Assembly (NCBI GenBank): GCA_017428215.1
Contig: JAFRRH010000064.1
Span: 62,001 to 126,000 of the forward strand
Length of the DNA: 64,000 nt
Reading direction: 5' to 3'
Source: Selenomonadaceae bacterium
Lineage (GTDB): Bacteria > Bacillota > Negativicutes > Selenomonadales > Selenomonadaceae
Made by a program: the position numbers and the translations under genes. Under the pieces are notes generated by a model that searched no databases, was not told the origin of the DNA, and saw only the letters and a list, made by a program, of their open reading frames with translations. Of this stretch, positions 17,926-25,547 are shown piece after piece (position 1 is the stretch's first letter; every line of letters starts with the position of its first letter).

Positions 17926-19179
17926 ATGATTCATGTTTGTTTTTGTTTTCATGACAGAACAGGCAATTACGCGAAATTCGCGGGCACGGCAATGCTCTCA
18001 ATCTTTGAAAACACCAAATCTTCGGTTACAGTCCATATTCTCCACGACGACACTTTAACTGCCGACAATCTGGATAAATTCTCTTACATTGCCGGTCGCT
18101 ACGGTCAAACTGTGAGATTTCATAACGTCGAAAAACTCTGTCCAGATAAAATAAAAGAATATATAAGCTACGTTCCGTCTATCAAAAACTCAAGGGTCAG
18201 CGTGGGGGCGTTTTATCGTCTCATGCTTTCTAAAGTTCTGCCGTCGAATATTAATAAAATTATTTACTTCGACGCAGATGTTATCGTCAATCTTGATATA
18301 AAAGAACTTTGGCAGATTGAATTAGGCGACAAACCATTGGGAGCCGTTCCTGAAAGCGTTGCCTCTTCCGAAATGTTTAAATCTTCCAGAGGCTACGCCA
18401 TAGAAAAATATCTGATTAAATCTGGCTTAGTTAAATTTGAGGATTATTTTAATTCGGGCGTCATGGCATTGAATTTGGATTACCTGCGACAAAACGACGA
18501 ACTTTTAACGAGCGGCGTGAAGTTCAGAGGGGAAAATAAACAGTGCAGTGCTTTCGACCAAGACATTTTGAATTATCTTTTTGCCAACGATTATCTTAAG
18601 TTGCCTGGACAGTTTGACCAGTTTATAAGAAGTGAACGGCGCAAAGAGGATATGAAGTCCAAAATTCGTCAGGTGATTTATCATTACACTAAAAATACTC
18701 TTCAACTGAATTCCGATGATATTTTTAATCAGTTGTGGCTTAGTTATTTTATGCTCACACCGTGGTTTAATACGGACGCAATCGGGAAACTTTATGCAAG
18801 CTTTCAACAAGCTCGTAACAATTTTAAAAGTTACATATCTAACGCCTCTGCTTTTATGTCGAATAGAGCGCGGGTGTTTTTTGTTGAGCCGCAAAAACTA
18901 AGTGCCGTAAAGGAAGCTTTTTCTATACGCGACGACGAGGAAGTTATTATCGCCGAAAACCAAGAATCTCTTAAAAATTTAGCTAAGTCAATGTTAGAAT
19001 CTCGCGGCAAAAAAATTTTCTATATCATGACGGAAAAAGTTTTGGGTAAAAAATTTCCGTTTAAACAGCTGGCTAGGATTAATTTTGTTGAGGGCAGAGA
19101 TTTCATAAAAGGCTGGGAGATTTTATCCGACGCTAAGGGCACGCCGTTTGATTCTTTCCCATTTATTCAAGCGATGTAA
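17926..19179 (+). CDS. GT8-family glycosyltransferase, copy 1
   Basis: 417 residues, ATG after AAAGGAG, overlapping the DUF5693 operon with a 4-base gap. The N-terminal GT8 domain opens with MIHVCFCFHD and contains HILHDDTLT near residue 45 and a metal-binding DxD in YFDADVIVNLDI (about 110). It also has FNSGVMALNL near 170 and a DQDILNYLF segment near 205. GT8 enzymes retain sugar configuration and act in LPS or cell-surface glycan assembly. A C-terminal module of about 110 residues (FFVEPQKL onward) is shared by all four copies and unknown to me. First of four tandem paralogues. Confidence 0.85.
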   Translation: MIHVCFCFHDRTGNYAKFAGTAMLSIFENTKSSVTVHILHDDTLTADNLDKFSYIAGRYGQTVRFHNVEKLCPDKIKEYISYVPSIKNSRVSVGAFYRLMLSKVLPSNINKIIYFDADVIVNLDIKELWQIELGDKPLGAVPESVASSEMFKSSRGYAIEKYLIKSGLVKFEDYFNSGVMALNLDYLRQNDELLTSGVKFRGENKQCSAFDQDILNYLFANDYLKLPGQFDQFIRSERRKEDMKSKIRQVIYHYTKNTLQLNSDDIFNQLWLSYFMLTPWFNTDAIGKLYASFQQARNNFKSYISNASAFMSNRARVFFVEPQKLSAVKEAFSIRDDEEVIIAENQESLKNLAKSMLESRGKKIFYIMTEKVLGKKFPFKQLARINFVEGRDFIKGWEILSDAKGTPFDSFPFIQAM

Positions 19180-19191
19180 AGGGGTGAGTTT

Positions 19192-20424
19192 ATGATTCAT
19201 GTTTGTTTTTGCTTTCACGATAAGACGGGCAGTTACGCAAAATTCGCGGGCACGGCTATGCTTTCGCTCTTTGAAAATACCAATTCGGAAGTCACGGTTC
19301 ATATCATCCACGACAACACTTTGACGCCTGCTAATCGAGAAAAGTTTTCTTACATTTCCAATCACTATAAACAGTCTATAGTATTTTATAATCTCGACGA
19401 ACTTTGTCCGGATAAAATTGCTATGATTATAAAGTTGGTTCCGGAAGTGGAAACTGCAAAAGTTACTGTGGGTGCGTTTTATAAATTATTAATTCCGCAA
19501 GTCCTTCCTAACGAAATTAGCAAAGCTATCTTTATCGACCCTGACACCATAATTAATTTGGATATAAACGAACTTTGGAAAATAGACCTTGCCGATAAAG
19601 TTCTTGCCGTCGTTCCCGGTACAGAAAACGGAACTGATTGCAGAAAATCTTTCCGCTTGTGCAGAGAGGGCATTGTTAGTAGTTTTGATTATTTTAATAC
19701 CGGCGTCATGCTGATGAACTTAGATATTTTGCGTGGCGAGGAACAAACTATAATGCAGGGGATCAAGTTTAGAGGTGAAAATCCCGCGCACACATTTTTG
19801 GAGCAAACCGTTTTGAACTATTGCTTTTCTAAACGAACTATAAAGCTGAGGGTGCGATTTAACTTGTTCGTTAAGAATGCGCGTAAATATAAGAACTTAG
19901 ACTTCAGCGGAAAAATTCTTCATTATGTAGACGGTTCGTCGCGAATGGGGCTTGATATGAACGACTTCTCCAATCGTTTATGGATGAAGTATTTTATTAA
20001 GACTCCTTGGTTTAACGTGGAAACATTCGGGCGGCTTTATACTAGCTTAAAAGAAATCCGCAATGATTTAAAAGATTCCGCCTTAAATCTCTCTACGATT
20101 GTGTTAGGTAAAGCTCGCGTCTTTTTTATTGCCCCTGAAAAATTAGAGAACATGAAGCAAATTTTTTCCATAGGCGACGACGAAAAAATTATTATCGCCG
20201 AAGATAAAAAGTCTCTACATCAATTAATCTCCACGATGAAAACTTCTAAAGATACAAGCGTAGTTTTTGTCACGACGGAGAAACTTCTGAAGAGAGATTT
20301 CCCCTTCGACCGACTTAATAAAGAAGGCTTTACGGAGGGCAAAGATTTTATCAAAGCTTTTGAGTTCTTACCTAATGCTGAAAACGTCCCGTCCGCGTCG
20401 TATGCTCTTATCGAGGCATTGTAA
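19192..20424 (+). CDS. GT8-family glycosyltransferase, copy 2
   Basis: 410 residues, ATG 12 bases after copy 1, with AAAGGGGTG as ribosome site. The first ~45 residues are nearly the same as copy 1 (MIHVCFCFHDKTG, HIIHDNTLT). The DxD site reads FIDPDTIINLDI, so it is intact as D-P-D. FNTGVMLMNLD and the shared C-terminal module (FFIAPEKLENMKQIF onward) are present. The middle is well diverged from copy 1, as expected if acceptor or donor specificity differs. It is likely transcribed with copies 1, 3 and 4. Confidence 0.85.
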   Translation: MIHVCFCFHDKTGSYAKFAGTAMLSLFENTNSEVTVHIIHDNTLTPANREKFSYISNHYKQSIVFYNLDELCPDKIAMIIKLVPEVETAKVTVGAFYKLLIPQVLPNEISKAIFIDPDTIINLDINELWKIDLADKVLAVVPGTENGTDCRKSFRLCREGIVSSFDYFNTGVMLMNLDILRGEEQTIMQGIKFRGENPAHTFLEQTVLNYCFSKRTIKLRVRFNLFVKNARKYKNLDFSGKILHYVDGSSRMGLDMNDFSNRLWMKYFIKTPWFNVETFGRLYTSLKEIRNDLKDSALNLSTIVLGKARVFFIAPEKLENMKQIFSIGDDEKIIIAEDKKSLHQLISTMKTSKDTSVVFVTTEKLLKRDFPFDRLNKEGFTEGKDFIKAFEFLPNAENVPSASYALIEAL

Positions 20425-20458
20425 AAAATTTTTCCGCTAAATTAAAGGAGTGATTTTA

Positions 20459-21676
20459 ATGATCCATGTCTGCTTTGCGCTCAGGGACGAGACGGGCTAT
20501 TCTGCAAAATTCGTTGGTACGGCAATGCTTTCTATGTTTGAAAATATCTTTAAGCCGCTCCCGTCGATAACAGTGCATATTCTGCACGACAATACCTTAA
20601 CAGCAGACAATCGCAGTAAATTTTCTTATCTGGCTGGTCGTTACGGGCAACAAGTCAAGTTCTATAACGTCGTGGAATTGTGCGCAGATAAAATCGAGGA
20701 AATTAATACAATCTTTCCTAGTGCCGACGATATACCTTCACAAGGGGCGGCGTTTTACAAATTTTTAATTATGCAAGTTCTTCCGCCTGACATTGAACGG
20801 GCAATTTACATTGAATCCAATACTATCGTCAATACGGATATAAGCGAACTTTGGCGTATTAAACTCGGAGGCAATGCGCTCGGTGTAGTTCCCGCGCTTG
20901 ATATTGGTTATGACCTTCATACGCAAGATAAAATCGTCGCTGACGGCTTTGTTCAACAGGAAGATTATTTTAATTCGGGCGTTTTGCTGATGAATTTGCG
21001 TTTTCTGCGCTTCAAAGAAACGGCTATACCAGAGGGCATGAAGTTTGCGCTCAAGCATAGATATTTTAACCTTTTGGATCAAACCATATTGAATTATTGT
21101 TTCTCGCTTCAAACTGTCAAATTGCCGGCGAAGTTTAATCAGTTCGTTAGTTGGGCTAGACGTAGAAACGAGACCGTAGGGAGGAAAATTTATCAGTACA
21201 CGGACTACGCCCTCCGTCTGGAAACGAGTGAGCCGTTTAATTCACTTTGGCTGGAATATTTTTCAAAGACGCCTTGGTTTGACATCTCTACAATCGGCAA
21301 GCTTTACGAAGACTTACAGCAAATTCATATCGCCTTAAAAAAATCAATGGCAAATATTTCGCTGGTAACTAATAATAAAATTCGCGCCTTTTGCGTGATG
21401 CCTAATTACGTTGACGAACTTAAAAAGATTTTTAATGTTCGCAACGACGAAGAAATTATTCTGCTTGAAAATCGCAAATCTCTACAAAAATTAGCTGACA
21501 CCATGAAAGAATCTCAAGGCAAAAAAATTTTCTTCATAATGGCGCAAAATTTCCCGTTCCGCACTTTAACCAAAGCCGGATTTGTTTTCGGCAGAGATTT
21601 TCTTAACGCTATGGAATTTTTATCTGAAGAGCAAGGCGTTTCTTTAAATTCATATAAACTTATTCAAAGTATCTGA
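20459..21676 (+). CDS. GT8-family glycosyltransferase, copy 3, DxD motif degenerate
   Basis: 405 residues from ATG 20459, which follows AAAGGAG at 8-base spacing. The frame also has a GTG at 20450, but the family start MIHVCF fits 20459. Overall layout matches copies 1 and 2, with HILHDNTLT, FNSGVLLMNL and DQTILNYCF. The metal site is altered: where the others have DxD, this copy reads YIESNTIVNTDI, so both aspartates are replaced (E-S-N). In GT8 enzymes this motif binds the metal and sugar nucleotide, so activity may be lost or changed. The C-terminal module is slightly shorter. Confidence 0.82.
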   Translation: MIHVCFALRDETGYSAKFVGTAMLSMFENIFKPLPSITVHILHDNTLTADNRSKFSYLAGRYGQQVKFYNVVELCADKIEEINTIFPSADDIPSQGAAFYKFLIMQVLPPDIERAIYIESNTIVNTDISELWRIKLGGNALGVVPALDIGYDLHTQDKIVADGFVQQEDYFNSGVLLMNLRFLRFKETAIPEGMKFALKHRYFNLLDQTILNYCFSLQTVKLPAKFNQFVSWARRRNETVGRKIYQYTDYALRLETSEPFNSLWLEYFSKTPWFDISTIGKLYEDLQQIHIALKKSMANISLVTNNKIRAFCVMPNYVDELKKIFNVRNDEEIILLENRKSLQKLADTMKESQGKKIFFIMAQNFPFRTLTKAGFVFGRDFLNAMEFLSEEQGVSLNSYKLIQSI

Positions 21677-21689
21677 AAGGATGGATTCT

Positions 21690-22893
21690 ATGATTCACGT
21701 TTGTTTTTGTTTTAATGATAAAACGGGACGATTTTCAAAATTTGCGGGCACGGCTATGCTTTCTGTTCTTGAAAACGTAAATACCCCCACTATTACCGTT
21801 GATTACCGTTCATATCCTGCACGACAACACCTTGACGACCGATAACCGCGAAAAATTTATGTACTTAGCGGGACGTTACGGTCAGCTCGTGAAATTTTAT
21901 AACGTTGAGGAACTTTGTGCGGACAGAATTGCAGAAATACGCAAATATTTTCCAAATTCTGATAAAACGCATTTTACTATCGGTACGTTCTATCGAGTTT
22001 TTATCCCCTTTGTCCTTCCTGCGACTATAGAAAAAGCAATTTACCTCGATTGCGATATTATCGCTACACTGGATATAAACGAGTTTTGGCAAATAGATCT
22101 CGCCGACAAGCCGCTCGGCGTTATGTCTAGTGCCCCTATTAGCTTAAAAGGTATTGTAAAAGAAGAAGATTATTTTAATGCCGGTGTCTTGCTGATGAAT
22201 TTAAATATCTTGCGTAAAGAAGAAGAAACTGTAAAAACCGGAATGAAATTTTTTTCGGAAAATCCCCAACATCTAAGATGGGGAGATCAGTGTCTTCTGA
22301 ATTACTGTTTTGCAACACGTACTATGAAATTACCCCAAAAATTCAACTCTTATATACATTATGAACGAAATCAAAAAGCATCTCCTGGAAGAAAAATTTA
22401 TCATTATATAGGCGATACATTATTTAATGGTATGGATACATCTGACGCTTTTAATCGGCTGTGGATGAGCTATTTTATTCGTACGCCGTTTTTCGATGAG
22501 GATTCAATGGGCAGATTGTATAATGCTTTTTTGCAAGTCCATAGCGATTTGAAGAATTCTGCATTAAAGCTTTCCGCGATTATGTCGGGCAAAACTCGTG
22601 CGTTTTTCGTGGAACCCGCAAAAGTTGATTTCATGAAGAAAATTTTTTCGATATGCGACGACGAAATAATTATCCCTGCCGAAAACGAACAGTCCATTCA
22701 AAAGCTAACCGAAGCTATGAAACTCCACAAGGGCAAATGTGTCTTCTTTGTCATGACGGAAAAATTATCTAATAAAAACTTTCCATTCGATTTATTGACT
22801 AAAGAGGGGTTCATCGAAGCTAAAGATTTTGTAAAAGGCTGGCAATATTTAGATTCGCCGTTAAATTCTTATTCTCTCATTCAAGCAATGTGA
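21690..22893 (+). pseudogene. GT8-family glycosyltransferase, copy 4, frame-broken by a 10-bp tandem duplication
   Basis: The ATG at 21690 follows AAAGGATG and begins MIHVCFCFND like the other copies, but the frame stops at 21843 after 51 residues. The rest lies in another frame to 22893. The break coincides with a tandem repeat: ATTACCGTT at 21792-21800 and again at 21802-21810, period 10. Deleting one 10-base copy restores TITVHILHDN, the sequence expected from the family, and gives a 397-residue protein. The DxD site is intact (YLDCDIIATLDI), as is the C-terminal module, so the gene seems recently disabled. It ends at the array terminator. Confidence 0.82.
21792..21811 (+). repeat. 10-bp tandem duplication that breaks GT8 copy 4
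   Basis: ATTACCGTTG followed by ATTACCGTTC. One unit encodes Ile-Thr-Val at the position conserved in all four GT8 copies; the extra unit shifts the frame by +10. Confidence 0.9.
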
Positions 22894-22900
22894 AAAAATT

Positions 22901-22938
22901 TTTCCTCCCCGCGTAATCTTGCGCAGGGGAATTTTTTT
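22901..22938 (+). terminator. Rho-independent terminator after the GT8 array
   Basis: GC-rich arms CCCCGCG and CGC-A-GGGG (one bulge) around TAATCTTG, followed by a run of seven T. It separates the GT8 array from the glycogen operon. Confidence 0.75.
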
Positions 22939-23063
22939 GTCCGTGAAAAATTTTTCTGAAATTTTGTGCAGGAAAAACCTAAAGCGCGTAGAAATGCCTA
23001 ATTAATGAAGCGTTGCTTCGGAAGTATTGGAGGCATTGTATTTCGTTCAGGGGGGATTATTCT

Positions 23064-24200
23064 ATGAGAAAGACAGAGTGCTTGGCAATGATATTGGCCG
23101 GCGGGCAGGGTAGCCGCCTCAAGGCCTTAACGAAAACCGTTGCGAAGCCGGCAGTACCGTTCGGCGGAAAGTATCGCATTATCGACTTCCCGCTTTCTAA
23201 CTGTGCAAATTCGGGCATTGAAAAAGTTGGCGTGCTTACCCAATATAAGCCGCTCGAACTTCATAACTATCTCGGTAGCGGTAGCTCGTGGGATCTTGAC
23301 CGCACGGGCGGCGGCGTATTTATTCTTCCTCCTTATGCTCGCGAAAAGGGCGCGGATTGGTATCGCGGCACGGCAGATGCGATTTATCAGAACCTTAACT
23401 TTATCGACCTCGCCGACCCCGATTACGTCCTGATTCTCTCCGGAGACCATATTTACACAATGGATTATTCGTGGATGCTCAAAGCTCACAAGATGAATAA
23501 TGCTGACGTTACAATCGGCGTATTTGAAGTTTCTTGGGAAGAAGCTCCGCGCTTTGGTATTATGGTTACCGATAAAGAGACCGGACGTATTACCGAATTC
23601 CAGGAAAAACCAAAAGAACCCAAATCCAACCTCGCCTCGATGGGCATTTACATTTTCTCGAAACCCTTCCTTAAAAAGTACCTCGAAGAAGACGGCGTTA
23701 AAGAAGATTCTACGCATGACTTCGGCAACGACTTGATTCCGAAAATGTTGGCGGATAATGCCCGCATGTTCTCCTATGCATTTGACGGATATTGGAAAGA
23801 TGTCGGAACGATTGAAAGCCTCTGGCAGGCAAATATGGATCTTCTGCAGGATCAGCCGCCCTTCGACCTCAAAGGCGACCAAAAAGTTTATTCGTCCAAT
23901 CCGTCGCTCCCGCCGCATTTCGTAGGACCTTATGCTTCTGTTAAGCAGTCTATGATTAACGAGGGCGCGAAGATTGAGGGCGACGTTGACAAGTCCGTTA
24001 TCTTCCAAGGCGTGCGCGTCGGTAAAGGCGCAACCGTTAGCAGTTCGGTTGTTCTCCCGTCGGCTATTATCGAAGAAGGCGCAGTCGTTAAATATGCGAT
24101 TATCGCTCAAGACGCCGTTATCAGAGCGGGCGCAAGAGTCGAAGGCAAAGAGGGCGAAATTTTCGTCGTTCCCGAAGGTGCCGTCGTCAACGCCGGATAA
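23064..24200 (+). CDS. glgC: Glucose-1-phosphate adenylyltransferase
   Basis: 378 residues from ATG 23064; the GGGGGGA ribosome site lies 8 bases upstream. It makes ADP-glucose from glucose-1-phosphate and ATP, the committed step of glycogen synthesis. The nucleotidyltransferase signature [13 protein letters not shown] begins near residue 9, then [20 protein letters not shown]; the GDHIY catalytic region is near 140 and the ITEFQEKPK substrate loop near 180. The C-terminal ~90 residues form a left-handed hexapeptide repeat domain. First gene of glgC-D-P-B-A. Heptad repeats lie between it and glgD. Confidence 0.95.
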   Translation: MRKTECLAMILAGGQGSRLKALTKTVAKPAVPFGGKYRIIDFPLSNCANSGIEKVGVLTQYKPLELHNYLGSGSSWDLDRTGGGVFILPPYAREKGADWYRGTADAIYQNLNFIDLADPDYVLILSGDHIYTMDYSWMLKAHKMNNADVTIGVFEVSWEEAPRFGIMVTDKETGRITEFQEKPKEPKSNLASMGIYIFSKPFLKKYLEEDGVKEDSTHDFGNDLIPKMLADNARMFSYAFDGYWKDVGTIESLWQANMDLLQDQPPFDLKGDQKVYSSNPSLPPHFVGPYASVKQSMINEGAKIEGDVDKSVIFQGVRVGKGATVSSSVVLPSAIIEEGAVVKYAIIAQDAVIRAGARVEGKEGEIFVVPEGAVVNAG

Positions 24201-24241
24201 GTGATTAGTGGTTAGTGCTTAGAAAAATGCTAACAGCTACC
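24201..24241 (+). repeat. Heptad repeats between glgC and glgD
   Basis: GTGATTA, GTGGTTA, GTGCTTA in tandem, followed after AGAAAAAT by GCTAACA, GCTACCA. The second block belongs to the same family as the AGCTNNN array at 54249-54283. Confidence 0.75.
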
Positions 24242-24258
24242 ATCGGAGGTGCTTTGAA

Positions 24259-25368
24259 TTGAAACAAGTAGTGGGGATTATAAATCTTCAGGAAGGCAAC
24301 AGTTTAATAAGAGAATTGGCTGCAACTCGTGCAGTTGAGGCTCTGCCGTTCGCGGGGCGTTATCGTCTCGTTGACTTCGCTATTTCCAACATGGTTAATT
24401 CCGGCATGAGCATCGTCGGACTTCTTTTGCCCGATTTTTCCCGCGCAGTACTCGACCATATCCGCTCCGGTAAGGATTGGGATTTGGCTCGTCGTCGTGA
24501 CGGCTTAACCTATTTGCCCGCCGCGCTCCCCGACAATGATTCGCGCAAGGGCGACCTTAAAGATATTTATGCCAACCTCGACTTCGCTGAACTCAGCGGC
24601 AGACAATATGTCCTTCTCATCAACGCAAGCTACATTTACAACATTGACTTTGAAAAAGTTCTCCAGTTCCATAAAGACAGCGGCGCGGATATTACAATGG
24701 TTTACTCCAAAGCGCAAGTTGACCGCGCAGGTAAGAGCGTCGTTATCGAAACCAGCACCAATGGCATTGTCACCGACCTCGCCGAAGTTCCTGCGATTAA
24801 AGCCGGACAAAAAGACGTTATGGGCGCGTATCTCATGCCCGTCCCGACGTTCGCTTATATCGTTAAATCTTCTTACGAACGCGGCGGGCAAGACTTCCTG
24901 CTTGATGCGTTGATTCGTCATGCAAATGAATTCAAAATCAGCGCGTACAAACATGACGGCTATGTTGCGCATATCAATTCTACTATGGAATATTATGCGG
25001 CAAATCGTGACTGCCTCAAGCCTGAAGTTTGGGAAGAACTCTTTATGAACAGCGAACGCCCGATCTTTACAAAAGTTAAAGACGAAGTTCCCGTTCAGTA
25101 TAAAGAAACTGCCAACGTTAAAAATTCGCTTATCGCTAATGGTTGCGAAATTCGCGGCACAGTTGAAAACAGCATAATCTTCCGCGGCGTTATCGTCGGC
25201 AATGGCGCAGTCGTTAAAGATTCTATCCTTATGCAACGTTGCGACGTACAGGAAGGTGCTCGCGTCGAAAATGTTATCTGCGACAAAGAAGTTATCATCA
25301 CCAAAAATCGCTGGCTCAAAGGCGCGGAAAATTATCCTTACATTGTTACGAAAAAAGCAAGGATCTAA
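24259..25368 (+). CDS. glgD: Glycogen biosynthesis protein GlgD (ADP-glucose pyrophosphorylase regulatory subunit)
   Basis: 369 residues from TTG 24259, 8 bases after GGAGGT. It is homologous to GlgC in layout (nucleotidyltransferase fold, then left-handed beta-helix) but the GlgC glycine-rich catalytic loop is replaced by GIINLQEGNSLI. This is typical of GlgD, which pairs with GlgC as a non-catalytic or weakly catalytic subunit in Firmicutes. RLVDFAISNMVNSG near residue 37 and RSGKDWDLARRRDGLTYLP near 71 support the family. It is the second gene of the glycogen operon; a strong hairpin follows it. Confidence 0.92.
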   Translation: MKQVVGIINLQEGNSLIRELAATRAVEALPFAGRYRLVDFAISNMVNSGMSIVGLLLPDFSRAVLDHIRSGKDWDLARRRDGLTYLPAALPDNDSRKGDLKDIYANLDFAELSGRQYVLLINASYIYNIDFEKVLQFHKDSGADITMVYSKAQVDRAGKSVVIETSTNGIVTDLAEVPAIKAGQKDVMGAYLMPVPTFAYIVKSSYERGGQDFLLDALIRHANEFKISAYKHDGYVAHINSTMEYYAANRDCLKPEVWEELFMNSERPIFTKVKDEVPVQYKETANVKNSLIANGCEIRGTVENSIIFRGVIVGNGAVVKDSILMQRCDVQEGARVENVICDKEVIITKNRWLKGAENYPYIVTKKARI

Positions 25369-25398
25369 GTCATTAAATTTTAATCGATGAGAAATCGG

Positions 25399-25445
25399 CG
25401 GCGGATTTTTACCTGAGGGACTTGCCTTAGCGTAAAAATTCGCCG
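25399..25445 (+). other. Long intercistronic hairpin between glgD and glgP
   Basis: Arms CGGCGGATTTTTAC (25399-25412) and GTAAAAATTCGCCG (25432-25445) pair over 14 bases with one G-T wobble. Inside them CTGAGG and CCTTAG can pair further around GACTTG. Only a weak T-run follows, so it may be an RNA processing or stability element, or a partial terminator that lowers downstream expression. The remaining ~100 bases of this 179-bp gap show nothing else I can name. Confidence 0.7.
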
Positions 25446-25547
25446 TTTCTGTGGTTTATGATTCGATAAATATTGCCAAGTTTTTCGCTGTTTGATAAAA
25501 TGGCACTTAGAAATATAAACAATCTCGCATTAAAAGGAGGAGTACAC

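Noticed and set aside
23050-23055. Run of six G before glgC as a possible expression switch
   Set aside because: It is simply the ribosome-binding site; six G is too short to slip often and a change would not break a frame.
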